Below, in pieces: positions 11,779-22,290 of a stretch of 64,000 nt of DNA. The stretch is from the NCBI GenBank assembly GCA_947652605.1, contig OX393577.1:28275466-28339465 (forward strand), given 5' to 3'. The DNA is from Elmis aenea. Its lineage: Eukaryota > Arthropoda > Insecta > Coleoptera > Elmidae. The position numbers and the translations under genes are program-made. The notes beneath the pieces were generated by a model. That model saw only the letters and a program-made list of their open reading frames with translations. It searched no databases and had not been told where the DNA came from. Each line of letters begins with the position of its first letter. Positions within the stretch are counted from its first letter, which is position 1.

Positions 11779-14642
11779 TCACCCCCCATATTAAATGAAA
11801 ATAATTCTGAATTTAATATTAAACAAGTACACACATAAAAGAAACTAATAATCGGCAGATGGTTGGTTACATTTACATTTCCTGCATCTTTATATATTTC
11901 TTTCTTTTTAAATTTTACATTATGTCGCCCCAAAATAGTTCCTTTGCTGTCGCTTTTACTTACAACATCCGAGTTCGGTCCCGCTATTTTCCTTACCCGG
12001 AACGGCCCTTCGTATAACAGGAAAAACTCCTGTATCTCTGCCCGTTCGGCCGAAGATTGCCGATGCGACCTTACTAACACCGCATCTCCCACTTTGAATC
12101 GTACTGCCCGCACCGACCCATCTTTTTTCTTTACATTCGGCGACACATACTCTGTTCTAGCCGGCTCTATTACATCCCATTTTACCATTTCGTCAATCTG
12201 ACTTTTTACCGCCTCTCTATACACTAAAGTTACCGGATACGGCCGTATAAACAACGGTGTGTCGTCCCGCAATTTAATCTCGTTTTCGTAAAACCTTATT
12301 TTCCCGGGACAGTCCTTACTACCACGCCGTACCAGCACGCCGTCATACACACTAAACCATTCCGCCCTATTGTTTATCTTTGCGTTCCGACCGTTCCGCA
12401 CGTTTGATGTTAAATACGTTATCATGTCTCTTATCCAGTTCTCTTTGGCTTGGCCCGCCATTACTATGTCAAAATTTGGCCTTAACCCTTTAACCCGATT
12501 CATTAAATTAATGGGTGACACCTGTACTTGGTCATTTTCGCTCGGCACTTCCGATTCTGCTCGTCTTATAGGACTTCGCGAAAGACAATCCGCCAACGCA
12601 TTTTCGGATCCCTTACAGCGTATTTTAAAACTGAATTCCTGCAGATATTGCACCCAACGAACTATTCGCGAACTCGGCAACTTACAACTTAATGAAAACG
12701 TTAGCGCCTTATGATCAGTAACGATTACTAATCGTTGGCCCAACACCAAAGTACGCCATTGCTGCAATGCGAATATTGTTGCGCGTGGCTCCTTCTCCGT
12801 TACCGTATAGTTTAATTCGCTACCATGCCACACTCTGCTACCGTAAGCTAACACCTTTTTGTCCTTCGTTTTGGAATCCCGTTGGTACAAACACGCACCA
12901 AACCCGTAACCGGAACTGTCTGCTTGTATTAAGAAAGTTTTGTTAATCTCAGGGTGCGATATTAACGTGACTCCCAAATACGCTTCCCTTAAATTTTTTA
13001 ATAACGGAATTTTAATATCCGCGAAATAGTTACAAAAACGTCCATCGTAGTTAACCATCCCTAAAAAGGATCTTAGCTTCCGCTCCTGGTTTACCCCCCA
13101 GTATCTACTCCCCGAACAATCTGAAAATGCCTTTTCATTTTCCTTTAAACATTTATGTAACTTTAATTTTTGCTCCCGATCAAACCTTTTCGCAACCTCT
13201 TTGATCTCATTATCGGTATATTTATGACGATATGCCTCCGGTTTTTTCATCGCTGCATTAATCCGTATACACCCTTCACTTCTACTCCCATCAATTAATC
13301 TAATCTTACTCTGTTTGCCATTGATCATCGCAATCATGGTCATTTCATCAAAATTTATTGAGGCTTTTGCCTCGACCAGCCAATCGCACCCCAAAATTAT
13401 ATCCACATTTAATTTTGGAACCATAATACAAACGGTTTCGAAAACCAAATCGTCTATTTTTATTGGCAACAATACTTGTTGTCTCACCCTTTCTAATTTT
13501 TGACCTACTGCTGCTCTAATTGCCACCCCCGTTACTGGCAATAAAGGCACCATATCATTTCCCTCACGTATTGCCCGCACCAACGACTCCGATACGGCGG
13601 TTATTTGACTTCCTGAGTCTATTAATATTTCGACCTTCCTATCGAAAATCGTCACGCTTGCGCTCGGAAGCACTGAGTTTCCTTTAGCTATTTCCTTTGA
13701 CTCCTCCACACCACTCAGTAAGTCTTCCGCCTCCACATTCAATTTAGTAACTATATTCATGGCCGGCCCTCCGTTACCATTTTCACGTTCCCGAGACCCC
13801 CTGTTTACATTTACCTCGCGTCTAATATCGTCGTCCCTATTTTCTCGCCCCCTGGCCATATTATATTCCCTATTGGGTCTACCCCAATTTCCACCTTCCT
13901 TTCTGCAATTCGGTTCAGGCACCGAGTCTAACTTCCTTAGATATTCCTCTATATCACTAATTTCGCTCAATCCCGTAACAATTATTCCCCTTCTTATATC
14001 AGCCGAAAAATGTCTCGATAAATAATCTACTAAAGTTGCCTCCGGTAATTTCTCCGGCAAAAACGCGGCTTTACTAGTCAATTTTAAGAAATAATCTGCT
14101 TTGTTCCCCCCCTTGTATTGCCCGTACTTAATTTCAAAGAATAACTCCCGCTCTTGCTCCACCCCCCAGTACCTACTTTTGAACGCGTTGCGAAACTCTC
14201 CATATGATGTAAACGACGTTTCCTTCGTTGCCGCCCAATCGGCCGCTGACCCCTTCAAACTATTCATCGCGATGCTTACTTTTCGTTCCTCTGGGACGCC
14301 GGCCTCGCTCAATAATTGATCTAATTTCTTTAAGAACGCCATAGGATGTATATTCCCCCCGGGGATGAAATTCAAATTCTGACCTCCTAGTTCTCTCCAT
14401 AATACTATATACTGTTTATTATTTTGGGCTTGCGATTTTTCATTATTTACAGACGAACAATTTTCGTCACTCGCTCGATTTTTTGCTTGCACCGCATCTG
14501 CCGATTTTACAAATCTATCAACACTATTTTGCATGTTTACCATGCCCTCTGCTAATTTTGAAAACGCCGCCTCTAATCTACTACTAAACCCCCCTTCCTC
14601 TACATTCCTTTCCGAACCGCCCACACTTCTACGCCGTGGCAT
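11715..14642 (-). CDS. Shuffled Gag-Pol polyprotein (Gag, protease, RNase H, chimeric RT/integrase)
   Basis: Uninterrupted 975-codon frame. Start ATG at 14642, near the end of the leader. Residues about 80-245 are a Gag capsid-like domain (SLKGSAADWA, FRNAFKSRYWG) followed by an Arg/Asn/Gly-rich stretch (about 245-295); I see no zinc knuckle. Residues about 325-430 are a retropepsin (LIDSGSQ with the catalytic Asp near 342; ILGCDWL). The reverse transcriptase should start after KAFSDCSG (residue 511), but instead there is SRYWGVNQERK (512-522), resembling Gag residues near 155, and then directly the RT-RNase H connection LRSFLGMVNY. RNase H (about 575-700) keeps its acidic residues (QADSSG, TEKEPRA, TDHKAL, LADCLSR). 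The start of the integrase N-terminal region (WFSVYDGVLVRR) leads at residue 783 into FYENEIKLRDDTP...RPYPV...KKDGSVR, which is the N-terminal part of RT. From residue 846 (RFKVGDAVLV) the integrase C-terminus follows. No YxDD box and no D,D-35-E core remain. The frame is intact, so the rearrangement is recent or selection was relaxed only briefly. Confidence 0.9.
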   Translation of the reverse strand: MPRRRSVGGSERNVEEGGFSSRLEAAFSKLAEGMVNMQNSVDRFVKSADAVQAKNRASDENCSSVNNEKSQAQNNKQYIVLWRELGGQNLNFIPGGNIHPMAFLKKLDQLLSEAGVPEERKVSIAMNSLKGSAADWAATKETSFTSYGEFRNAFKSRYWGVEQERELFFEIKYGQYKGGNKADYFLKLTSKAAFLPEKLPEATLVDYLSRHFSADIRRGIIVTGLSEISDIEEYLRKLDSVPEPNCRKEGGNWGRPNREYNMARGRENRDDDIRREVNVNRGSRERENGNGGPAMNIVTKLNVEAEDLLSGVEESKEIAKGNSVLPSASVTIFDRKVEILIDSGSQITAVSESLVRAIREGNDMVPLLPVTGVAIRAAVGQKLERVRQQVLLPIKIDDLVFETVCIMVPKLNVDIILGCDWLVEAKASINFDEMTMIAMINGKQSKIRLIDGSRSEGCIRINAAMKKPEAYRHKYTDNEIKEVAKRFDREQKLKLHKCLKENEKAFSDCSGSRYWGVNQERKLRSFLGMVNYDGRFCNYFADIKIPLLKNLREAYLGVTLISHPEINKTFLIQADSSGYGFGACLYQRDSKTKDKKVLAYGSRVWHGSELNYTVTEKEPRATIFALQQWRTLVLGQRLVIVTDHKALTFSLSCKLPSSRIVRWVQYLQEFSFKIRCKGSENALADCLSRSPIRRAESEVPSENDQVQVSPINLMNRVKGLRPNFDIVMAGQAKENWIRDMITYLTSNVRNGRNAKINNRAEWFSVYDGVLVRRGSKDCPGKIRFYENEIKLRDDTPLFIRPYPVTLVYREAVKSQIDEMVKWDVIEPARTEYVSPNVKKKDGSVRAVRFKVGDAVLVRSHRQSSAERAEIQEFFLLYEGPFRVRKIAGPNSDVVSKSDSKGTILGRHNVKFKKKEIYKDAGNVNVTNHLPIISFFYVCTCLILNSELFSFNMGGDDMGTRSEVGRKRNKCAKCGD
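11779..11791 (-). other. Polypurine tract
   Basis: On the element's strand ATGGGGGGTGA sits immediately upstream of the 3' LTR, the position and composition expected for the plus-strand primer of reverse transcription. Confidence 0.75.
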
Positions 14643-15003
14643 AATTATTATTTAGTTTATAACTTAGCTGTGCTTTGACGTGGTCGTGCCGCCGCAGTGT
14701 CCCACGTAGATCCTCGTCGTTGCTATCGCCCGCTGGCGATCTTTTGTTGAACCTCCTGTTCGTTTGCCGCCCTCTAGCGACGCGCTGCTGTACGTAGCTG
14801 CCCGCTGATGTGGTTGTGCCACGCTCCGTCTGGCGGCGCTGCTGCCCTCGTAGCAGATCCTGCCGTTTACCGCTCGCTAGCGATGTACTGTTGAACTTAG
14901 CTGTACTTTGATGTTGTTGTCAGGTTGTGCCGCTGCTTCTCTTGGCTGCACCGTTGCTATGTCCACGTCACTTGTTTGTCGGCACCCTTTTTCTATATTT
15001 ATA
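14643..15003 (-). other. Untranslated leader of the LTR element
   Basis: About 360 bp between the primer-binding site and the gag ATG. It is clearly GC-richer than the flanking genome and holds repeated short motifs (for example the CGCTAGCGAT/CTGGCGATC-like units near 14730, 14770 and 14875). It could contain the packaging signal; that is inference. Confidence 0.7.
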
Positions 15004-15021
15004 CGTCCCCGTTGGGCTCCA
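15004..15021 (-). other. Primer-binding site
   Basis: Two bases after the 5' LTR the element's strand reads TGGAGCCCAACGGGGACG. TGG pairs with the tRNA CCA end. It resembles, but does not equal, lysine-tRNA sites of the TGGCGCCCAACG type; the primer tRNA is uncertain. Confidence 0.65.
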
Positions 15022-15023
15022 AA

Positions 15024-15403
15024 TGCTGAGATCTTATAATTCTGGGTCGTGGGCGTATAATAATTATTAGTAATGCCGATTAAAATGAGTGTAATAACAC
15101 GCCATCAAACATAAACACCAACTTTATTAGCAAATAACAATCCTTGTATTATTAACAACTTCGGCGATATCACCAACACAATTCTACTTTCTTAATATTT
15201 ATAACGTAAATATTCCACTGTTCTTTACAACAGGCTAAATAACTCGCCGACTCCTCGCTCAATCCTGTGAGCGACTCTCTTCGCTCGCTCCTCGTGAGCG
15301 ACCGTCCTGACTCACGTCTGTGAGTGAACTGCCCTGTCTTTAATCGCCGCACTTCGCACATTTGTTTCTTTTCCTCCCCACTTCACTTCTCGTGCCCATA
15401 TCA
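15024..15403 (-). repeat. 5' LTR
   Basis: 380 bp and, as far as I can read, identical to 11399-11778. It would act as the promoter of the element. Confidence 0.95.
15196..15203 (-). promoter_or_regulatory. TATA box in the 5' LTR
   Basis: TATAAATA on the minus strand inside the 5' LTR, about 70 nt upstream of the AATAAA signal in the same LTR. This places the transcription start near 15170 and leaves a short R region. Confidence 0.5.
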
Positions 15404-15407
15404 ACAT
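15404..15407. repeat. Target-site duplication, right copy (ACAT)
   Basis: Matches 11395-11398 exactly. Confidence 0.85.
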
Positions 15408-15485
15408 GTATTCAAATAAAATTTGTGCGTTGTATGTATAACTTCATCACCGTCAGGTGTAAAAAGACCACTCGATTTGTTTAAT

Positions 15486-16787
15486 GTTAGCCAAAAACGA
15501 ATACAAGTCTCTTGGGCTATTTTTTTGAGAATATAGCGCTCGTGTAATCAGATTTTTTTTTATCGCTTTTCATTTTGGCACTACAGACGAAAAATGAAAT
15601 TTCTGAATTTTTTAAAATATTCTAATTATACAGGGTGCACCACGACCCTGAGATTCTTCGATAGCTCCTTAATAATGAAAATATCAAAAAATGTTTAATA
15701 CAAATATTGTGCGAACCTATTTTCTACATAACCTAAAATTATTTTCAAATATACAGAGTGTTTCGTTTGACCGGCACATATAAAAATTTAATTTTTTTAA
15801 ATAGAACACCCTGTATATTTTTACATTTTTGGATCCTCTTAAAATTTACTTTAAAAAATGTATAAGGTTATATGGGTCTTAAGTCAACCTGTTTTCGTAA
15901 AATTTACATTTTTGTGAAAATTTTGAGCGATACAGCACTTTCAATATTTTTTAACATTAAAGTTATTTAAAAAAGCGATAAAATTTCGTTTAAAACTTAG
16001 ATTGACAATAGATTAATTAACACTTTGCGCTAGCTACATTTAAAAAATATTATACAGGGTGTTTTTTACGCTTGGTCAAACTTGTGAAACTTTAAACATC
16101 GATAAGTCATTTTTCTTAAATGTAACACCCTGTATATTTTTACATTTTCTTGTAGAGAATTTAATTGTCTTTCGAAATTATTAAGCATGTCCTATACCTA
16201 AAATTAATATTTTTCGAGTTATCTCGATTTTTATGTTCACAATACCACAATAAACAACTATAAAATACAGAAGAATACACGGATTTGCTAAGAAGTTACA
16301 AAAATTATTTGTATGACGTTTATTTGTTTGATAATTCACTGTAAACATTACTTGGTTACGAAATCATGACAAACTTTGATGAGTTACAAAATTAGCCATA
16401 TCTTGGTTATTCTTTGCAACAAATATATATTTTTGAAAAGCTAAAAAAATTATCTTTCATATAAAATCATGGCCAACTAGGGCTCTTTTAAAAAAATATA
16501 AATATTAAAAACTAAATTAAGCATAAAAATCTGGATAAAAACCCTGAATAGAAGTTAACATTTTATTTTATTATAATAAATTAAGAAGTTATAATTAGTA
16601 TATTTTAAAAAATTCAGAAATTTCATTTTTCGTCTGTAGTGCCAAAATGAAAAGCGATAAAAAAATCTGATTACACGAGCGCTATATTCTCAAAAAAATA
16701 GCCCAAGAGACTTGTATTAGTTTTTGGCTAACTATTATTATAACCGAGATACCCCGTAAAACATTCGAATTTGGTCAGCCCTGTACT
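15486..16787. mobile_element. Foldback element carrying a nested foldback arm
   Basis: The outer arms pair: GTTAGCCAAAAACGAATACA at 15486 matches the reverse complement ending at 16732, and the pairing continues through the TGGCACTACAGACGAAAAAT block (15572-15598 against 16625-16655). Right of the paired arm the sequence runs on to CCGAGATACCCCGTAAAACA and ends at CCCTGTA. The same family is at 24188-24373 (partial) and 24686-25616. A different foldback arm sits inside (about 15627-16250). Confidence 0.75.
15627..16250 (+). mobile_element. Single arm of the CAGGGTGAGTCACGACGG family
   Basis: Contains TACAGGGTGCACCACGACC, then the ACCCTGTATATTTTTACATT, GGTTATATGGGTCTTAAGTC and TTTTTACGCTTGGTCAAACT blocks found in each arm of the elements at 20147-21970 and 56045-57398. 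Only one arm is present, so this copy is a half element inserted in another foldback. Confidence 0.65.
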
Positions 16788-17490
16788 CACAAAAATATTG
16801 GCGGCTTAATTTCATCGACACCCATTGCGGCTTGCTTAAGCGTTTAGAAAGTTCACAAGTTTAGCTGAGCACGTGTAGTAAATATGACTTAAATCCAAAT
16901 TTTCCAAATGTTTGTCTATCTATATCAACAAATGTTTCTTATGTAGTAATATTGTAAAATAGTAATTATTATTGTATTATTGTTTAGTAGCTAATGGTGC
17001 TTAAAAGAACATAACAGCGTGTTAGTTACAGTATTTCAAGTGATTAATCAATCATTTTGATGGCAGAGCAAAGGAATGTGCATGAAATTAAAAATTGTGA
17101 CAGGTTTGTGGTACGGAATTAGTGACCAAGTGCTTGTATGTATCTAAAAGAGATTAAACGTTATTCGAACAAAACTAGGAGCTTTGGCCTTAAGCACATC
17201 CCACGCACGTGCAAGTTTCTATTTGTTGCTAATCCATCTTAATTAAACCTAGGCTATAAAACTGCGTGTCATGTTTGTCCTATATCAATATGATCGGTAG
17301 GCAGAACCACGATGTTTCGTATTAAATTAAACGTTGTGATTAAAGTACAATTAAATTAATTGTTTTGGTAGTTAGTTACGTTCTTCTAAATAATGCCTAC
17401 ACATCCAAGCAGATGAATAAAATCTTCAGCTAAATTAAAGCTAATCAAACCACTAGCAAAAGTAATATTAAAAACATTAATTACACAAAC
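16788..17490. other. No gene seen
   Basis: AT-rich sequence without recognisable coding or repeat structure. Confidence 0.5.
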
Positions 17491-18332
17491 AGGTACATTA
17501 AAAATGAAGTACATGTGTATCTCGGAAACCGTTAGAAATACAAAATCGGTCACATGGGGAAGAAGTTGCGCAATTACATGCGTATCAATAATTCAGTTTT
17601 ACATTTTCAATAATTCATCCTGTTACGTAGTACCACCATGAAAACGAAAAATGTGCATTTTCTTAAAACCTCCATATTACCTTTGTTTGAAAAGATTTTT
17701 GCGCCAAATTTTCAGGATCGGGGAAGTAACCAATAAGGATTTCAAAAATGACATTAAAAATATTCTAGGCCTACTATGTTTCGCGCGGCCATAGCCAACT
17801 TTTGTTTTTCTTATGGACGCCATATTGGATTTTTGCATTTTTGAAATCTCCATAAAAAATGCTTTTCAACCATGTAAGACATCGATATGTTTAACGTAGG
17901 GAAAATATAAAAATTTGCAAAATTAACGTTTCACCACAGTAGGCCTTGGAAATCTTGGAAATCACTAACTTTTGGACTACAGAAAAATATGTACCTATTA
18001 TTTCACAGTTGTTAGAAATAGTCGTTGCAATTGTTTAATCAGGTCTAAAATATTTTTAATGTCATTTTAAAAATCCTTATTAGTTGCTTCTCCGATCCTG
18101 AAAATTTGGCGCACAAATCTTTTCAAATAAAGGTAATATGGAGGTTTTAAGAAAATGTACGTTTTTCGTTTTCATGGTGGTACTACGTAACAGGATGTAT
18201 TATTGAAAATGTGAAACTGGATTATTGTTACGCATGTAATTGTGCAACTTTTCCCCCCTTTCAGCGATTTTGTATTTCTAACGGTTTCCGAGATACCCAT
18301 GTACTTCATTTTAAACGGGACACCCTGTACCT
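17491..18332. mobile_element. Foldback element, about 0.84 kb
   Basis: Arms pair through ATGAAGTACATG (left) and CATGTACTTCAT (right), through the GTAGTACCACCATGAAAACG block (17619) against CGTTTTCATGGTGGTACTAC (18166), and through the AAATTTTCAGGATCGGGGAA region. The right end closes with ACACCCTGTACC; the left end is eroded at that motif. The centre (about 17760-17950) is unpaired. No transposase is encoded. Confidence 0.8.
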
Positions 18333-19929
18333 CTACCTATATAGGACAAATAAAAAAAATATTGAAACACATTGCATATAATAAATTAAATGCAAATATA
18401 AATCAGTACTCGCGAAATATGAGTACAATATAAACATTTTCATAAGAGATTTTGATAAAGTTGCTTTATTAAATAAACTAAAAACTTTTGTAAGAGAAAA
18501 TCAATAGGCATTTTTAAATAAAAAAATTGATGTCAACATTTAGAGGAAAATTATTTTAACAACAATAAAATTTGTGTAATTATATATTTTATCAACGATA
18601 TTTGCATGTGGATAAAAAAGCAACATATAAATAAATAGAAAGAAATCAACTGGTAAAGTTGTGATTTTGCTATAAAATACGATAAGTAATTTTTAAATAA
18701 ATTTATATTTAAGAAACATTGTAACAATTTACAAAGCATAGTTGATTTTTAAAGTTTTGTTTAAAAACACTAATAATTTGAGTATTTTTTATCAAAATTA
18801 CATGGTATGCAAAGTTTCTTAAGAAGGTAGACCAAAACTTTGAAATATTCTTTCATCGGCACGTTTCAACATCGAATTCAACAAATATACTGCTGCACAA
18901 AAAAACGAAGCGTGCATGTTCATAAAAAAGGGAAATCCTGACCCTAAGGGATAGTTGTAAAAAAAAATCCACTTATCCGAATCGGTGATTTTCGCGAAAG
19001 CGTATTAACTTAAAACAATTGTTTCGTTCCTCAAGTGATAACGGCTAACGTTAAGAGCTACTTTTGGGAAATATTTTCAAAATATTTTTCTGTTGAACAT
19101 ATTCATTAAGTTTATTTTTGAAACTATTTTTGCAACATTTTGGATCAGCATACAAGGTTTTAATGAAGACTGATTCTGAATATTTCGTAACGGCCTGATC
19201 ATCTAAGTTTAGTTTTGATTAGATAGGTTTCGAGGTCATCTAAAATTCAGTCTATAATGAAACAATTTGAAAGATTAATAAGGTGGCAAAATGTTCTTAT
19301 GAGATGAGGTCAACCTTGTTGAAGTATAAAGTTGATACCAAAATAATTAACTAATGATACGGTTTGACTTATGTTATTTGATGATATTTTCTCCATCTGT
19401 ACATACGGTTTTAGTAATTTATGATTGCGATACGTAATAAATTAACGAATATTCCTTTTTAATTTTCACAAACAACTACGAGATGGACATAATTTTAATC
19501 AAGCACTTGGGTTTGTGTATCATATTATGTTTTACAGTAATAGTTTTCTAAATTTATGATATAAGAAGCACATTTAGTTGACAGGTGTTCTGGCAGAACT
19601 GTTAATTTGCACTGTAAATCACAAGAATATGACTAACTTCAACGATTTGTTACAGTTATGGAGAGTTATGAGTGGCCGACAGTGCACCAGGTGGTGTCAA
19701 TCATAAACGTGTCGTCCCCTAGAGTGGCATGATCTGGGTACCCCCATGAGTCTCGTCAACTAGGTACATTCTAAACATAGTCGGTAAGTATCGTTTTGTT
19801 TTCCTCCTGCCAAACACCCACTCCTGAGGTATTTTATGATATGAATAATTCCGTCCTGACGTGTGCTGTATTATTGCACTTTTGTCTTGCCTTAGAAAAG
19901 TTAACAGTTTCTTATACAGGTGGAAAATA
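18333..19929. other. No gene seen; one GC-richer patch with splice-like edges
   Basis: Very AT-rich to about 19640. At 19640-19770 composition rises, and a TTTGTTACAG acceptor-like sequence precedes ATGGAGAGTTATGAGTGG. A 24-codon frame follows from that ATG. I do not recognise it and give it little weight. Confidence 0.4.
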
Positions 19930-22290
19930 AAGGTAAATTATTTTTTAGGCCTCACAAAGCCGACTATGATTTTTTTTTTTTCGATGTCAAAATTGGCAAA
20001 ATATGTTTAGCGATTTTTTTACACCACTGGATTCGCGATGCCCTGAAATGGGTTTGTACCTTTCATGAAAAAGTATTATTTATTATTAAGAGATTAATTA
20101 TTAATTCAATATTTGTGATTAAATTGGCAACGCAGTGTTCTATGCTATACAGGGTGAGTCACGACGGACGCGTCGGAGTTTTATGGCCAAACGGTTTATA
20201 TTTTCCAATTTCTGTCGCTGTTAGATTATGTAAGTCAATAAGGGCTACATTTTAAAAATATTTTCAAACATACAGGGTGCTCCAAAAAAGAGTGGCATAT
20301 CAAAGTTATACTTTTTCTTATGGAACACCCTGTATATTTTTACATTTTTGGATTTCTCTTTAAATTTACTTCAAAAAATGTAAAAGGTTATATGGGTCTA
20401 AAGTCAACCGTTTTCGTGAAAATTGCATTTTCATGAAAATACAGTATTTTCAAAAATTTTCAACATTTAAAAACTTTGAGAAGTCTGAAGAAATTCGCTT
20501 GGAGATAAGATTAATAATAGATTATGTAACACTTTTTACCACCTACATTTTTAAAATATTATACAGGGCGTTTTTTACGCTTGGTCAAACTTGTGAAACT
20601 TTAAACATCGATAACTCATTTTTTTTAAATACAACACCCTATATTTTTTTATACCGTCTTATAGAAAATTTAATTCTCTTTCGAAAACATAAAGGCTGTT
20701 TTTCACCTAAATTTGATATTTTCCGAGATATCGCGATTTTATTGTTAATTATTAGGGCAAAGTAATATTTTCAAGTAGGCTACGAAGGTAGAAGCGGTAA
20801 TTTGAAACAATTGAAAGAAAAAACAAGAAACTTATAATTTTGTCGTGTTCCTACACATTTTTGACATTTTTTTAATAAGAAAGTTGTAGTTTTACCATTT
20901 TTACGTTTAAATAGAGGTTTCTCATCAGGGCCACAATATTTTTCATATAATTGAGTTTGATCGTTTGCCAAGTCCTAAAAACCGATTGATAATGTATTAG
21001 GTACGCGAACGGAACGCTGATTTAAAAAAAAAGTAATACTGACTTGTCTAATTTTACATTTAAAAAAAAAACATGGTTGGTACTGTTTTCGGTAGAGTGT
21101 CGTAGTGTCGTATCGTAAACAGACAAAAATTGATTTATAGGATTTAGTAATTATCTTATAACACTGGTCCAATAAATAAATGCATAAATAATTTTAAAAA
21201 CTCTCTATTTAAACGTAAGTATGGTAAAACTACAACTTTCCTATAAACATATGTCAAAAGTGTGTAGGCAAACGATAAAATTATAAGTTTCTGTTTTTTT
21301 TTCAATTGTTTCAAATTACCGCTGTCTACCTTCATAGCCTACTTGAAAATATTACTTTGCCCTAATAATTAACAATAAAATCGCGATATCTCGGAAAATA
21401 TCAATTTTAGGTGAAAAACAGCCTTAATATTTTCGAAAGAGAATTAAATTTTCTATAAGACGGTATAAAAAAATATAGGGTGTTGTATTTAAAAAAAATG
21501 AGTTATCGATGTTTAAAGTTTCACAAGTTTGACCAAGCGTAAAAAACGCCCTGTATAATATTTTAAAAATGTAGGTCGTGCAAAGTGTTACATAATCTAT
21601 TGTCAATCTTATCTCCAAGCGAATTTCTCCAGACTTGTCAAAGTGTTCAAATGTTGAAAATTTTTGAAAATACTGTATTTTCATGAAAATGCAATTTTCA
21701 CGAAAACGGTTGACTTTAGACCCATATAACCTTTTACATTTTTTGAAGTAAATTTAAAGAGGAATCCAAAAATGTAAAAATATACAGGGTGTTCCATAAG
21801 AAAAAGTATAACTTTGATATGCCACTCTTTTTTGGAGCACCCTGTATGTTTGAAAATATTTTTAAAATGTAGCCCTTATTGACTTACATAATCTAACAGC
21901 GACAAAAGTTCGAAAATATATACCGTTTGGCTATAAAACTCCGACGCGTCCGTCGTGACTCACCCTGTATAAACAATAAAAGTTAAGAGTTGGCATTAAA
22001 AAAAAAATATTGGACGTAAGATCTTTAAAATAAGCAAATATTTATTCGTTTCAGTATTAAAATCGCAACTGTGATTGAATTTTCGATGGGCGAACAACTA
22101 AATTTACAAGAAAACAGAAAAGTTAAAAGAAAAAATAGTAAATATTTTTCATGAAATTTGGTACAAACCCATTTAAAGGCATCCCGAATCCAGGAGTGTA
22201 GTCAGATTTCAGATAAAAAAATCGCTAAACATATTTTGCCAATTTTGACATCGAAAAAAAATCATAGTAGGCTTTGTGAGTGTAAACTGA
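19930..22290. mobile_element. Outer inverted repeat around the 20147-21970 foldback
   Basis: Sequence left of the inner foldback (19945-20075: CACAAAGCC, CGATGTCAAAATTGGCAAAA, ATGGGTTTGTACC) returns in reverse complement right of it (22165-22285: GGTACAAACCCAT, TTTTGCCAATTTTGACATCG, GGCTTTGTGAG). One foldback therefore lies at the centre of another. Frames of 64-111 codons in these arms are repeat sequence. Confidence 0.7.
20147..21970. mobile_element. Large foldback element of the CAGGGTGAGTCACGACGG family
   Basis: The ends are ATACAGGGTGAGTCACGACG and its exact reverse complement. The arms of about 630 bp are nearly identical and enclose about 550 bp that also partly self-pair. Each arm carries further TACAGGGTG or CACCCTGTA motifs at intervals: 20271, 20326 (reverse), 20562 (TACAGGGCG) and 20634 (reverse, degenerate). 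No protein is encoded. A second full copy is at 56045-57398. Confidence 0.85.

Larger units (their letters stand above)
11399..15403 (-). mobile_element. Ty3/Gypsy-type LTR retrotransposon, recent and rearranged
   Basis: A 4,005-bp element in minus orientation: 5' LTR 15403-15024, primer-binding site, 360-bp leader, one 975-codon gag-pol frame, polypurine tract, 3' LTR 11778-11399. The LTRs begin TG and end CA on the plus strand, are both 380 bp, and look identical base for base. A 4-bp ACAT duplication flanks them. Domain order in the frame is abnormal (see the coding entry): the reverse-transcriptase and integrase catalytic cores are missing, so the element must be non-autonomous. It inserted recently compared with everything else in the window. 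Confidence 0.95.

Noticed and set aside
12370..12714. 114-codon plus-strand frame (and others at 11863, 13315, 13759, 14101)
   Set aside because: Antisense shadows of the long gag-pol frame.
20433..20765. 110-codon frame, with a mirror copy at 21684-21424
   Set aside because: These are the two arms of a foldback element read in opposite directions, not paralogous genes.
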